From Thioalkalivibrio sp. XN279 (GTDB lineage: Bacteria > Pseudomonadota > Gammaproteobacteria > Steroidobacterales > XN24): DNA of 64,000 nt. Location: positions 372,001 through 436,000 of the forward strand of contig NZ_JAANBD010000025.1 in assembly GCF_011089885.1 (NCBI RefSeq). The letters are read 5' to 3'. The notes under the pieces are model-generated. The model was not told where the DNA came from. It did no database searches and worked only from the letters and a program-made list of their open reading frames with translations. A program made the translations under genes and the position numbers. How positions within the stretch are numbered: the first letter of the stretch is position 1; each line of letters opens with the position of its first letter. Positions 26,953 through 35,828 of the stretch are shown here, one piece after another.

Positions 26953-28692
26953 TTAACACCCGACATCTTTTCCGAGAAAGTCTGGCCAGGTCGTGAAGTC
27001 AGGATATCCGCCTGACTTCCTATTGTTTGGATTACGTCTGATATTAGCGAGCCTTGGGTCTGACTTTACCGCTCTCTCAAATTCTGCCCGTGAACGGAGT
27101 CCCATTGGCCGGACTATGCGACGAGCTTCCTCGAACGGCAGGAATTCACCGCGCTCTCGCTCGTGGAAAAACATTGTGAAATTAATGCCGTAAGTCTGTC
27201 GGATTGACGCTGGCGCGCCATCAGGTAAGCGTCTAGCTTTATGTGCTTCGATATACTGACTCTTGGTGGTTATGCCCAACTTGCGGCAAATTTGACGCAG
27301 CTTTTGCCAAGGTATCCGATTGCTCTCGCAGCTCCGCACGGCTCTCTTGTGCGTCCGATTAAGTTCGTCCTCAACCTTCTTCCTGAGACCTTTTTTACCG
27401 AGCAGATTATATAGGTCACGGTGCTGGGGCGACTGGAAGTCACTAAGCCTAACCAAGTCATTTTTCTCCGCATAAGCCAAGAAATCAGATACTGCCCAAT
27501 CCTCACCCAGCGGGCGGCTGCTCACATCGTAACGGATACTTTTGTCGACCTTGATTGCAACTCCAATGCTTCGGAACTGTTCGACCACATGGGCAACGAA
27601 CGGGTAGAGGCTCTCCATTCTGTATATTTCTGCCTCGATTTGGACCAGGGGTAGTTCGCGCCGACGATACTGCTTGATCTTTCGCTCACGTTTCCGCAGA
27701 TATCCTGAGTACCATTTGGGAAGCACTTCACTGCGCTGGCGGTAGCCAGCCTCGGACACAGCCCAAACTTCAATAAAAAACGTTGAATCTAGCAGGCGGC
27801 CGTCCGCCTCGCGTGCCCTGCGACTGTCGGCCCATGGCAATAAGGGATGCCGTTCGTAACGAAAGCCAGATACATGCAGAAGATTGAATACGATCATTTC
27901 GGCTCGGCTGTCGTAGGTTAACCCGTCCATTCCTCGCAGCGCTTCCCATTTTCCGCTTGATTCCATTTGTTTGCGCAATTCGTCAAGCACACCCAACTTT
28001 CTAGCGTTCGCCACCGCTGCAACGTATCCAAGGTTGAAGTCCGAGTAGCAGTTAAACTGGCTCGCGATCTCAATCCATTGATCCATGGATAAGTTCGCCC
28101 ATTTCACGGGCGGTCGGCGACCGCCCTTATCGACGAAAATCCTTCGGACAGCAGGGCGGCTTGCAACCTCGTGGTAAAGTTGAATATCCGAGCGCTGAAT
28201 TACCGAGATCGAGCCGTAGTCTTCGTCCTCCAGCAACTTCGCTAATTCTGCATCCGTCAGAGCGCGGTACTGGTCACGACGAGAGATATGCTGGCGTATT
28301 GGACGCTTCTTCGGCGCAGTCTCAGCGCGACAGGGCCAGCAAAAATGGCGGCCGATATGATTAGTCAGGGAGCGCTCTCGCAACACTTGGTAGAGGGGCC
28401 CGTCCGACTTGGACAGCTCCGAAATCCCTTTGCACCCCAACTTTTGGGCCAGCGCAATCGCGAGAGCCACGAGCTGATTGTTGGACATTGCATTGTATTC
28501 ACCATACCGACCACCGCCACCGACTACGGAGAGCCAACTCTCTATCTCGTTTTTCTCTTTTAGTACTCTTGCCAGTGCTGGATCGCTTCGCGCAAGGGCC
28601 GCAACGGTCCGCTCTCCGGTATCGAGTGCCGCAGCTCGACGACCTTCAACGGTCATCTTCTTAAATCTATCCAATTGCTCTTCGATCTTCAC
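26953..28692 (-). CDS. Putative PD-(D/E)XK nuclease with integrase-type repeats
   Basis: 579 residues, cytoplasmic. A central block (about residues 260-325) reads YDSRAEMIVFNLLHVSGFRYERH, then PWADSRRAREADGRLLDSTFFIEVWAV; an early Glu, a strand with Asp and a downstream I-E-V-W are the order of a PD-(D/E)XK nuclease core, although the exact active site is not certain. Flanking regions carry short repeats with W-x-x-I/F (MDQWIEIASQFNCYSDF; DWAVSDFLAYAEKNDL; LPFEEARRIVRPMGLRSRAEF with a final TWPDFLG) resembling the phage-integrase repeat unit (INT_rpt), thought to bind DNA. A free-standing site-specific nuclease of a mobile element is a reasonable guess. It has its own leftward transcript. Confidence 0.55.
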   Translation of the reverse strand: MKIEEQLDRFKKMTVEGRRAAALDTGERTVAALARSDPALARVLKEKNEIESWLSVVGGGGRYGEYNAMSNNQLVALAIALAQKLGCKGISELSKSDGPLYQVLRERSLTNHIGRHFCWPCRAETAPKKRPIRQHISRRDQYRALTDAELAKLLEDEDYGSISVIQRSDIQLYHEVASRPAVRRIFVDKGGRRPPVKWANLSMDQWIEIASQFNCYSDFNLGYVAAVANARKLGVLDELRKQMESSGKWEALRGMDGLTYDSRAEMIVFNLLHVSGFRYERHPLLPWADSRRAREADGRLLDSTFFIEVWAVSEAGYRQRSEVLPKWYSGYLRKRERKIKQYRRRELPLVQIEAEIYRMESLYPFVAHVVEQFRSIGVAIKVDKSIRYDVSSRPLGEDWAVSDFLAYAEKNDLVRLSDFQSPQHRDLYNLLGKKGLRKKVEDELNRTHKRAVRSCESNRIPWQKLRQICRKLGITTKSQYIEAHKARRLPDGAPASIRQTYGINFTMFFHERERGEFLPFEEARRIVRPMGLRSRAEFERAVKSDPRLANIRRNPNNRKSGGYPDFTTWPDFLGKDVGC

Positions 28693-28735
28693 AATGGAGC
28701 GCTCCTGCTATCACGGATGCCGTTGAGTCCAAGGA

Positions 28736-29080
28736 TCAGGCTTGCTCGAACGCCATGGGACCCACACTGCCAGGGGTCACGACCAAGCTTTCTGGGGTGC
28801 CGTAATTTTCGCGCTCACTGAAACAAGGTGAGATGATGAAACTGGAGATACTGAAATGGCCCGAAGAAGCTTCAGTGGGTTGACCGTACGCCCGCAATCG
28901 GAGCCATGCGTGATGTGGTATTTCCCTTTGTTGAAGGTCACCCCGCACTCTTGCCGCTGCGCGCGCCGATGTCAGTGGTGCACTCGCCCCATAGGGTCGA
29001 TACCGATCCGCGAGCTCGCTCACGGTAATCATCGGCAAGAACGTATCACCCTCATAGCGACCTCGCCGGAACTTAGCCAC
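28736..29080 (-). CDS. Doubtful small gene, probably decayed
   Basis: The frame starts with GTG at 29080, overlapping the previous gene's stop by eight bases, and begins AKFRRGRYEGDTFLPMITV. The second half passes through the sequence shared with the 24.53 kb region and looks non-coding (Ser-rich). A frameshift after about residue 45 is possible; another frame gives KGKYHITHGSDCG. I treat it as a likely remnant. The remaining bases between 28693 and 29072 show nothing else. Confidence 0.25.
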   Translation of the reverse strand: MAKFRRGRYEGDTFLPMITVSELADRYRPYGASAPLTSARAAARVRGDLQQREIPHHAWLRLRAYGQPTEASSGHFSISSFIISPCFSERENYGTPESLVVTPGSVGPMAFEQA

Positions 29081-29384
29081 GGTTCAGTTCCTCGGCCGAT
29101 GCGGCAGCACACCGACGTTCACGCCGCTCACGGGCCTCGGCGAGGCTGTAGATCTTTGCGGGTCCCAAGGCCGGCATCAGCACCTCTCGTGTGGGCTTCA
29201 CGGGAGCGGCCGCAGGTTGCCGGCCCCGACCGGCGATAGGCATATCCGCATCATTGATGCCAAACGACACCAACCACTTCCACGGGTCCCGTACGAATAC
29301 GGCAAATGGGATCTCGTAGTCGAGCAGGTTCGCACGACAGTAGATCTCGCCCCAATAGTTCAAGTGCTCATCGGTCAGGTGCAT
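29073..29384 (-). CDS. Small hypothetical protein
   Basis: 103 residues beginning MHLTDEHLNYWGEIYC, with a compact helical N-terminus, a central FAVFVRDPWKWLVSFG and a charged Ala/Arg-rich tail. It resembles small conserved proteins of integrative elements in style, but I cannot name a family. No Shine-Dalgarno is obvious. The downstream frame 28736-29080 overlaps its stop. The roughly 310 bases between this gene and 29697 show no gene. Confidence 0.5.
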   Translation of the reverse strand: MHLTDEHLNYWGEIYCRANLLDYEIPFAVFVRDPWKWLVSFGINDADMPIAGRGRQPAAAPVKPTREVLMPALGPAKIYSLAEARERRERRCAAASAEELNRG

Positions 29385-29696
29385 TGCAGGGATTCCTTGA
29401 TCAGCTGGACCTGATACCAGCCTCTCACGGAACCGGAATTACGCAAGCGCGCCTGAATTCTATGGGTTACGAAAAATCCGTCCTGCTACGCATGGAGCTT
29501 TCATGGCTAAAGCGTCGCATCCCTTGGCGACCATCACTGAGCTGGTTACGTCAGCCTCGCCCAGCCTTTTTGGCTTGCCAAATTTGAAGATCCACTTCGG
29601 TTGTCGCGGCGGCCGGACGAGACGGTCGCTTGCCTGATTCCCGATCAGTGTGACCTTGGTCTGGACACTTTCGTCAACGGCCAAGGAGCACACAGC

Positions 29697-31439
29697 ATGT
29701 TTGATGACGGCACCACAAATCCTGATTCCTCGGACGGCCAGGAGCCGATGCCCCTCAACACTGAGTCACGCTCGAAAGAGATGCCCCTCTCGGACGAGGA
29801 CATTGCGGCCAATGCGCTGATTCTCTCGATCGCTTTCTCCACGCGGCGGCTCAACGCGTCGGCCCTGACCCTGACTGACTATCCCGAGGTGGCCAGGTAC
29901 TACCGCCCGGAACTCAACGGCGGGATTCCTGCCAGTCGCATCCCGCGGTTTCTTGATCTGCCAGTCGTCTGGGCTTGTGAGGCTGTCCCCGGCGAAGTTC
30001 ATCGCTGGAAGGCGATGCCCCAGAACTTTACACGGACGGTGCTCAAGGCGACCCACCACGCTGGACCCTGGATCTCACCCGAATCGGCTCCGGGAAAGGC
30101 CTCTCGCTACGGGGCGCTGCGTGACCAGGGCCTGTCCCCCACCCCGGGCTGCCCCGGTTGCTCCGGCCGGATGGCCACCGAGGAAAACAACCTCTTGAGC
30201 GCCTATCCGGAGGTGGCGAAGTACTGGGACTACGAGCGCAACACCTACGGGCCGGAGGTTTACCTGCCCCGCAGCCTTTGCGAGGTTCACTGGATCGATC
30301 CGGATTCCGGCCGGCGCTCCACCGCATCGATCGTCTCCCGGACCCAGCGGAACAAGATCGGAACCAACCGCCAGGACTGTGGGCTGGAGGCCACCGAGAC
30401 CAACAACCTCGCCCTCCTCCATCCCGACGTCGCGGCACGGCTGGTGTCGGACGCCGACGGGCATCCCGTGGATCCTGCGACGGTGTCACCGCACTCCAAT
30501 CGGATGATGACCTGGCGCTGCCCGGATCCGCGCCATCCGGACTTCCAGGCGGTCGTCTTCGCCGTGGTCCGGGCAGAGACAGATGGCTCCCGGACCCATG
30601 GGTGCCCGGCATGCCGTGGCTTTGTCCTCGCCCCAGGGTGCAGCCTGGAGGATTTCTACCCAGAGATCGCTGCCGACTACGAGCGGGCCGGCACGAATCT
30701 CGTCCCCGCCAGCGAGGTCATTCCGGGCACCAACGCCGACGCCAACTTCGCCTGTGGCACCTGCGGGCATCATTGGTCGACTTCGGTCCACCAGAGGACC
30801 CGCATGGGTCAGGGGTGTCCCGCCTGCTTCGGCTCGGCCGTCACGCCCACTAACAATCTCGCCGTCCGTTACCCGGAACTCCTCAGCGAGTGGCATCTGG
30901 ACAATACCGTCCAGCCCACGGAGTTGCGGCCCGCCTCCATGCAATCGGTGCTGTGGTGCTGCAAGAGGAACCGCGCCCACGTGTGGCGGGCCAAGCCCGC
31001 CGACCGGACCCGCAAGGATTTCGGTACGGGGTGCCCGCACTGCGACACCTCGGGAGTTTCCAAGTGGCAGGTCGAGTTCTTCTCGGCGCTCAAGGAGCAT
31101 CTGCCCACGTTGGAGTTCGAGACGGAGGATGAACGGCCCGACGCCTGCCTGTTGCCAGGAACCGCATTCGTGTTCGATGCAATCCTGCCCGAGCACCAGA
31201 TCGCCTTCGAGTACGACGGTTACTTTTGGCACAGCGAGCCTGAGCATCACGATCGCGACCGGCGCAAGAACGCCGAGGCCGAAGCCCAGGGCATCACGGT
31301 GATCAGGATCCGTCTGGGCCTTGACGCCATCGGCCCGTACGACCTCGTCGTTGGCAAGCGTCCCGAGGTCTCACTTTGGATCAGCGTCCTTATGAAACAG
31401 ATCCACAATGCGATTAATGCCCGGGAGCAAACCTGCTGA
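29697..31439 (+). CDS. Zinc-ribbon-repeat protein with Vsr-like endonuclease domain
   Basis: 580 residues from the ATG at 29697, with AAGGAG 9 bases upstream (frame open to 29601). The middle contains repeated treble-clef/zinc-ribbon units of the DUF4379 type: a helix with NNLL..YPEVAKYWDYERN, later NNLAVRYPELLSEWHLDN, each followed by W.C/H..W and GCPxC (GCPGCSG, GCPACRG, GCPACFGS, GCPHCDTS). The C-terminus is a Vsr-like PD-(D/E)XK nuclease: FVFDAILPEHQIAFEYDGYFWH, then DRDRRKNAEAEAQGITVIRIR, with D, E and the H/W/D-K pattern intact. The repeats would recognise DNA and the C-terminus cut it. Its own transcript; a defence or mobile-element nuclease is likely. Confidence 0.75.
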   Translation: MFDDGTTNPDSSDGQEPMPLNTESRSKEMPLSDEDIAANALILSIAFSTRRLNASALTLTDYPEVARYYRPELNGGIPASRIPRFLDLPVVWACEAVPGEVHRWKAMPQNFTRTVLKATHHAGPWISPESAPGKASRYGALRDQGLSPTPGCPGCSGRMATEENNLLSAYPEVAKYWDYERNTYGPEVYLPRSLCEVHWIDPDSGRRSTASIVSRTQRNKIGTNRQDCGLEATETNNLALLHPDVAARLVSDADGHPVDPATVSPHSNRMMTWRCPDPRHPDFQAVVFAVVRAETDGSRTHGCPACRGFVLAPGCSLEDFYPEIAADYERAGTNLVPASEVIPGTNADANFACGTCGHHWSTSVHQRTRMGQGCPACFGSAVTPTNNLAVRYPELLSEWHLDNTVQPTELRPASMQSVLWCCKRNRAHVWRAKPADRTRKDFGTGCPHCDTSGVSKWQVEFFSALKEHLPTLEFETEDERPDACLLPGTAFVFDAILPEHQIAFEYDGYFWHSEPEHHDRDRRKNAEAEAQGITVIRIRLGLDAIGPYDLVVGKRPEVSLWISVLMKQIHNAINAREQTC

Positions 31440-31500
31440 GACGCAGCAGCGATCTCACGCTGACGTGAACCCCTAGCGCCCCGTCTAAGAGGAGCAGATC

Positions 31501-31764
31501 ATGTATCCGATCCGTGCGCCGCCTGGCAAGAAGGTTCCTGGATATTTTTTTGAAGACATTCACGTTGCAGATGGTTCTCCTACAGAGCGCCTCCGCGCTT
31601 ACTGGGCTTATCGCCACAGCAGTCCATCTGGGCACGCCGTGTCAACGTTGTCGGATTGGCGTCAGGGCGACGCGAGCAACGCCTCGGCCCCAGGCTCGAG
31701 GAACAGGTGGGCGTTGCCTTTGTTAAACATCATCGGCGGCTTGGTCTCACTCTGCGGGGCATAG
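31501..31764 (+). CDS. Possible small protein overlapping the next gene
   Basis: 87 residues with a very good ribosome-binding site (AAGAGGAG 6 bases before ATG). The first 55 residues (PGYFFEDIHVADGSPTERL) look plausible; the last 30 lie antisense to the end of the leftward lipoprotein gene. The frame could be truncated by that junction. Weak evidence otherwise. Confidence 0.3.
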   Translation: MYPIRAPPGKKVPGYFFEDIHVADGSPTERLRAYWAYRHSSPSGHAVSTLSDWRQGDASNASAPGSRNRWALPLLNIIGGLVSLCGA

Positions 31765-32588
31765 ATCCACGCCCATGCGGGGAGGTTGGCACTGAAACGC
31801 TGTAGGAAGTCGTGGTCAGAACTGATCGGCAGCGGCTGCGGCTTGTAGCCCTCGCGTTCGATTTGGATCGAGGGACCATAGATGGTGCCCGTGCGCTGGT
31901 TTTCCTTGTCGCCGTACTGCCAGTTGCGCCACATCCACACCTCATTGCCCGCCAGGTCAGTGGAGCGCACTGGGTCGCGAGGGAGCACCAACGCGTAGCA
32001 CTTCCGGCCATCGCCCGGATCGACACACTCCTCGGGGCCAGAGACCCTATACCCCGTATAGGATTTCTCATGGACCTGGATGTCCTCAGGCAACGCGGCT
32101 AGCATCGCCTCCGTCAGGATGCGCTGCATCTCCTTGCGCAGCTCGTTAAACGTCTCGAAGCTCTTATCGTCCCCGGGGCGCAAGGGGTACCAGATAATCA
32201 CCTGCGGCGTGCCGGCCGGGTGGTCGCGCGTGGGCGAGTACAGCAACAAGCCCAACCCGAAGGTCATCAAGCCGTCAAAGTTCGTGACGTCCACGCCCCG
32301 GAACGCGGCTGTCGCAGAGCCGCCTACGGTAATGCCCAGGCCTACCGCGTTGATGCCGACATTCAACGCATCATCGAGCTTCATATAGTCGGGGTTCTCG
32401 ATGATCTTGGCGAGTTGCTCTTCGGTGACATCGAACAGCGGCCCACGCTCGGGATGCGTCAGTCCCGTGAACAGCGCCACCTGCAGCGCCTTGCTGCCCT
32501 CCGTGGCCTGGTGTACTGGCTCACGCGTCGGGGCAGTCATGCAACCGACAGCCAGGAACAATACCGGTATCAAGCTTAAGATGCGCAT
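31662..32588 (-). CDS. Lipoprotein of unknown function
   Basis: About 308 residues from the ATG at 32588, which has GGAGGA 4 bases upstream. The N-terminus is a lipoprotein signal (RILSLIPVLFLAVGCM) with the lipobox Cys near residue 15. The mature protein has no membrane helix except a weak hydrophobic stretch around NVGINAVGLGITVGGSA. It contains an IIWYPLRPGDDKS segment and a cysteine pair (EECVDPGDGRKCYALV). It is cell-envelope located. I know similar conserved lipoproteins from integrative elements but cannot give a role. Confidence 0.65.
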   Translation of the reverse strand: MRILSLIPVLFLAVGCMTAPTREPVHQATEGSKALQVALFTGLTHPERGPLFDVTEEQLAKIIENPDYMKLDDALNVGINAVGLGITVGGSATAAFRGVDVTNFDGLMTFGLGLLLYSPTRDHPAGTPQVIIWYPLRPGDDKSFETFNELRKEMQRILTEAMLAALPEDIQVHEKSYTGYRVSGPEECVDPGDGRKCYALVLPRDPVRSTDLAGNEVWMWRNWQYGDKENQRTGTIYGPSIQIEREGYKPQPLPISSDHDFLQRFSANLPAWAWIYAPQSETKPPMMFNKGNAHLFLEPGAEALLASP

Positions 32589-32920
32589 CCAGTCCTCCAT
32601 GAGCGGCGGCAACGTCAATGTTTCATCGCCTTAGCAATGAGCCAACAATGCTATCGGCGGCCGGATTTCTAACTTAAGGTTTCTTCTCCGACACTGCCGG
32701 GTTGATGGCATCTCCTGCGGGCCTTTTCCGACCGCATGTTCCATCGGTATGGCCTGAATGGCCTCATACCGACTCAGCCCGACGGACCTCTGCGGTGTGG
32801 CGGTTTGTTGTCCGAAAAAGAATCCAATGACCACCACGGTTGGGGCCGGTCTAGTGCACTTGCTTGGATGGCGCAATTCCGAGGCCCCATAGGGGTCGGG
32901 CACAGGGCATAATCGCAGCC

Positions 32921-33436
32921 ATGCATCTCATATATCGCGCGATTGCAGCTTTCTGCCTTGTCCTCCTCGCCGGCATTGCAGCGGCGTCAAGCCCCCACGG
33001 CAACGTGGAGAATCCGCGTCCCGGCTATCTCTACGGCGAAGTGGTCAAGATTGCCGACGGCGACACCCTCACCCTGCTCACCCCTGCCAAGGAGCAGGTG
33101 CGCATACGCCTCGCTGAGATCGATACGCCCGAGCGCGGGCAGCCGTACGCGCAAAAAGCCCAGGATGCGCTTTCGAGATTGGTCTGGGGCAAGCCACTTG
33201 CGGTCCGGGTAGTGGACACCGATCGATATGATCGGACCGTGGGACGGATCTATGTCGGCGAAATCGACGTATCCGCAGAAATGGTCCGCCTCGGAGCCGC
33301 CTGGGTTTATCGACGCTACGCGACCGATGCGAGCTTGTTTGACCTGGAGGCCGAAGCCCGCGAGGCTGGACGAGGGCTTTGGGGCTTATCCGAGGCAGAG
33401 CGCGCGCCCCCATGGGAGTGGCGACACCGAAACTAA
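32921..33436 (+). CDS. Secreted staphylococcal-type nuclease (thermonuclease)
   Basis: 171 residues with a signal peptide (YRAIAAFCLVLLAGIAAAS). The SNase fold signatures are all present: VVKIADGDTLTLL (metal-binding Asp), VRIRLAEIDTPERGQPY (catalytic Arg and Asp/Glu), YDRTVGRIYVGEIDV (second Arg), MVRLGAAWVYRRY and EAREAGRGLW. It should be a calcium-dependent sugar-nonspecific nuclease acting in the periplasm or outside. Length is normal for the family. Such genes are frequent cargo of conjugative elements, perhaps to process extracellular or incoming DNA. Confidence 0.85.
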   Translation: MHLIYRAIAAFCLVLLAGIAAASSPHGNVENPRPGYLYGEVVKIADGDTLTLLTPAKEQVRIRLAEIDTPERGQPYAQKAQDALSRLVWGKPLAVRVVDTDRYDRTVGRIYVGEIDVSAEMVRLGAAWVYRRYATDASLFDLEAEAREAGRGLWGLSEAERAPPWEWRHRN

Positions 33437-33497
33437 ACGCTGGGCTCCCAAGGGCTCTGGCCTGGGTTCTGCTAAATAGCGGCCATGGGCTCGCACT

Positions 33498-33743
33498 TCA
33501 AGCTTCGGTTGGTTTCGCCCGGCGCCCCGCGCGCTTGGTGCTTGTTCTAACCGGTGGCATGGAACCTACTCCGGAATTACCCGTAGCTGGGAGTTTTCGC
33601 CAGAGTCTCGGCCGAACCTCATGGTAGGCCACGCCGCAGCAAGGGCAGCGCCAGATATTAGGATCGATCTCCACCGGCTGGCAGCCGTCAGGGAAAAGGT
33701 CGCGTACTGTATCAATACAGGATCCACAGATCATGTGGCTCAT
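33498..33743 (-). CDS. Small zinc-ribbon protein
   Basis: About 81 residues from the ATG at 33743; the frame is open to an ATG at 33833, which lacks a ribosome-binding site. Two CxxC knuckles (ICGSCID and CPCCGVAYHEV) separated by about 25 residues form a likely zinc ribbon. The basic tail (TSTKRAGRRAKPTEA) would suit nucleic-acid binding. Function unknown. Confidence 0.45.
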   Translation of the reverse strand: MSHMICGSCIDTVRDLFPDGCQPVEIDPNIWRCPCCGVAYHEVRPRLWRKLPATGNSGVGSMPPVRTSTKRAGRRAKPTEA

Positions 33744-33906
33744 TCTCACGGACTCGCAGACGTAGCGCACGACAACATATCTCGCCAATTCCGCAAGAAA
33801 TTGCAGCAAACCTCGTGCCGCCATATCGATCATGCAGCGGACATCTCTGCCCCACGCACAGACACATCGCGCCCCAACAGGCTCGAATTCGAGATGCTTC
33901 GCTTCC

Positions 33907-34332
33907 CTACTCCACAGAACCCGATGACGCCCTGACTAAATAATCGCGAACAATTTCCGCCTGTCCATCCGCCACGAGTTCTCGTGGGGATTTCGTGCCA
34001 AGATCGGGGATAGGCGTGTCGAACCATCGCAGCGAATGATCCCGCTGACCCCTATTGAGCCAGGTGGCCAAGCCGATGATTTGCTCGGCCTGCGCCTCTG
34101 GAGTTGCCGCCATGGGGCACTCCAGCACTGGCGGGACAGCTGTTCCGAAGCCCGATCCTTGCTTCGGCCGTGGCCGCCAACTGACTTCCACGGACCCATC
34201 CGGCATCTCTGTCTTCAACTCCGCGAAGTCGCGCAAGGCAGCCTCCAGGCGAGCATTCGCGGGTGCCGCTCTCCCCATTTGTTCGACGAACGACGAGAAA
34301 TCCGCTGGCGTGAGAATGATTTTTTCGGCCAT
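33907..34332 (-). CDS. Antitoxin-like protein with Xre/MbcA/ParS-type C-terminus
   Basis: About 141 residues from the ATG at 34332, with AAGGAG 11 bases upstream. The C-terminus (ATWLNRGQRDHSLRWFDTPIPDL, then SPRELVADGQAEIVRDYL) matches the toxin-binding domain of MbcA/ParS/Xre antitoxins (the former DUF2384): a helix, then P-x-x-L-l-x-x-G-x-x-x-V-x-x-x-L. The N-terminus lacks a clear HTH. No RES or other toxin gene adjoins it, so it is an orphan or acts with a small unknown gene. Confidence 0.55.
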   Translation of the reverse strand: MAEKIILTPADFSSFVEQMGRAAPANARLEAALRDFAELKTEMPDGSVEVSWRPRPKQGSGFGTAVPPVLECPMAATPEAQAEQIIGLATWLNRGQRDHSLRWFDTPIPDLGTKSPRELVADGQAEIVRDYLVRASSGSVE

Positions 34333-34485
34333 CCCCAATTGGCTCCTTCGAGTGCGGGAACCATATTTATCGCACAACATCCCTTCCTGCCATAAGCTGT
34401 CTCGCGCTTCTCGCTAATCTTGCTGCAGCGCACCTTCAAGATGAAGCACGACCGTGGTCAACCCAAAAACTGAACGAGCACAGCC

Positions 34486-34722
34486 ATGCCAACTATCAGG
34501 ACCAACCTTGGTGAAACGTTTTCTGCTGAGTGTGCGGAACAGATCTTTGCTCTGCTCAGAGCCGACACATGGTTTCCAGAAACGAGTCTCCCAGAGTTCG
34601 CGCATGCGCTGGCTCGACGCGCATCTATTCAGGTTGGGGCCGACGTTGAGTTCACTGGCGACTATGAAGCGCTATTGAGGCGACTCGAAGAGGTCGGGCT
34701 CGTGACGCGGCTTGAGCTCTAA
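34486..34722 (+). CDS. Small hypothetical protein
   Basis: 78 residues, acidic, predicted all-helical (SAECAEQIFALLRADTWFPE, DYEALLRRLEEVGLVTRLEL). The start is ATG with a weak ACGAG box. Its size and position among antitoxin-like genes suggest a regulator or toxin-antitoxin component, but no family is recognised. Confidence 0.45.
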   Translation: MPTIRTNLGETFSAECAEQIFALLRADTWFPETSLPEFAHALARRASIQVGADVEFTGDYEALLRRLEEVGLVTRLEL

Positions 34723-34950
34723 CGAGTTACCCGGGCACTCCAATCATCGCGTGGAACTGCCCCGCCATACCCGGGGCACTCCACGATACGCCCCGGCGCG
34801 GTGGGGACATCGATCGACACCAGTAAGACCAGATCTGAGTGAACGCTTGCGCAACGACAGGATATACCCGTCCTTATAAACATTGGCGCTGGGACTTTCA
34901 TCGGCTAGCATCCAGTGGCACGTGCATCGCCAGCGAGATTCAATCCACCC

Positions 34951-35253
34951 ATGCCGCCCTCCGCTCCAAAGTCACGCCTGCCACGATCTGCGCGGCCTTT
35001 CCGCTTAGAGATCAGGCGGATCGGGGCAGGCGTGGGAGTCCTGTTGCCGGCGGAGCTGCTCGATGCCGCCAATCTCCGTATTGGAGACTTTCTGGGAGCC
35101 GAGTTGCTGCCTGGACAGATCATGCTCTCCAAGACCCGGCAGCCCCCTCTCACCCTAGAACAATTGGTGGCCGAACATCCCTGGGAATTGGATAGGAGCG
35201 AGGACGCGAGGGCATGGGAACAGGCCCCGCCTGCCGGCAAGGAGATCATCTAG
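34951..35253 (+). CDS. AbrB/MazE-like swapped-hairpin protein
   Basis: About 100 residues from the ATG at 34951; the pseudogene copy at 25005 supports this start by alignment, and an upstream GTG at 34915 also exists. RLEIRRIGAGVGVLLPAELL, then LRIGDFLGAELLPGQI, is the looped-hinge strand pattern of AbrB/MazE/SpoVT DNA-binding antitoxins. The tail (LTLEQLVAEHPWEL, EQAPPAGKEII) is of the kind that wraps a toxin. No toxin is recognisable next to it. Probably an antitoxin or autoregulator. Confidence 0.6.
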   Translation: MPPSAPKSRLPRSARPFRLEIRRIGAGVGVLLPAELLDAANLRIGDFLGAELLPGQIMLSKTRQPPLTLEQLVAEHPWELDRSEDARAWEQAPPAGKEII

Positions 35254-35450
35254 GGCATCCCATGCCACCGGTCGGTGGGTAATGCTAACTGGCCAGAACC
35301 GTGCATCCCCGGCCGGCCAGGACCGTCACCATGGTGAGCGAACTTGGGACCTGTGCCGTTCGCCCTGGAGTCGCGACGTGTCCGAGCAGTCAGCCGTGGG
35401 GCGGCTAGCCCTTGAGAATGGGTCTTGTTTCTCGAATTTAGCGATTTTCG

Positions 35451-35828
35451 CTAGTTTCCCGAATTTCGATATGTATGCCACTGTCGAGGGCACCACCCAA
35501 GACATGGCTTCGCCCTGCCTGCGGCCCAGAATCCCCGACGGGTAGTTGTGGGCATGTTGAGCACAAGTCTCCTGCGCCCGGCCTCAGCCGGTGCGCGGAC
35601 GAATAGCCGGCCGTCGCCCGCCCCTGACCATTTGCGCCGAGCCGGCATGCTCAGCGCTTCGGCCAGCGATTGACGCTGCCCTGACAGCCGCTCGTATTCT
35701 TGGATCGACAGCAGAACAAACTGCACGTTGCCCCGTTGAGTAATAAATACCGGGCCGGCAGCTGTGGCCCGCTTCGCTGCGCATGGGGTTTTAGCCAGAT
35801 CCCGACTGGTCATGTAGATCTTGCTCAT
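35451..35828 (-). CDS. Phd/YefM-type antitoxin with altered C-terminus
   Basis: About 125 residues from the ATG at 35828. The N-terminal 70 residues match Phd/YefM antitoxins: MTSRDLAKTPCAAKRATAAG, then PVFITQRGNVQFVLLSIQEY and SLAEALSMP. After that the usual acidic toxin-wrapping tail is replaced by a basic unrelated sequence, so a frameshift near 35640 is likely. A VapC/PIN or Doc toxin gene does not follow. Probably an orphaned or decaying antitoxin. Confidence 0.6.
   Translation of the reverse strand: MSKIYMTSRDLAKTPCAAKRATAAGPVFITQRGNVQFVLLSIQEYERLSGQRQSLAEALSMPARRKWSGAGDGRLFVRAPAEAGRRRLVLNMPTTTRRGFWAAGRAKPCLGWCPRQWHTYRNSGN

Noticed and set aside
30043-31302. Several open frames of 180-250 codons in both directions over the zinc-ribbon/Vsr-like gene
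   Set aside because: Only the frame at 29697-31439 has zinc ribbons, a nuclease motif and a ribosome-binding site.
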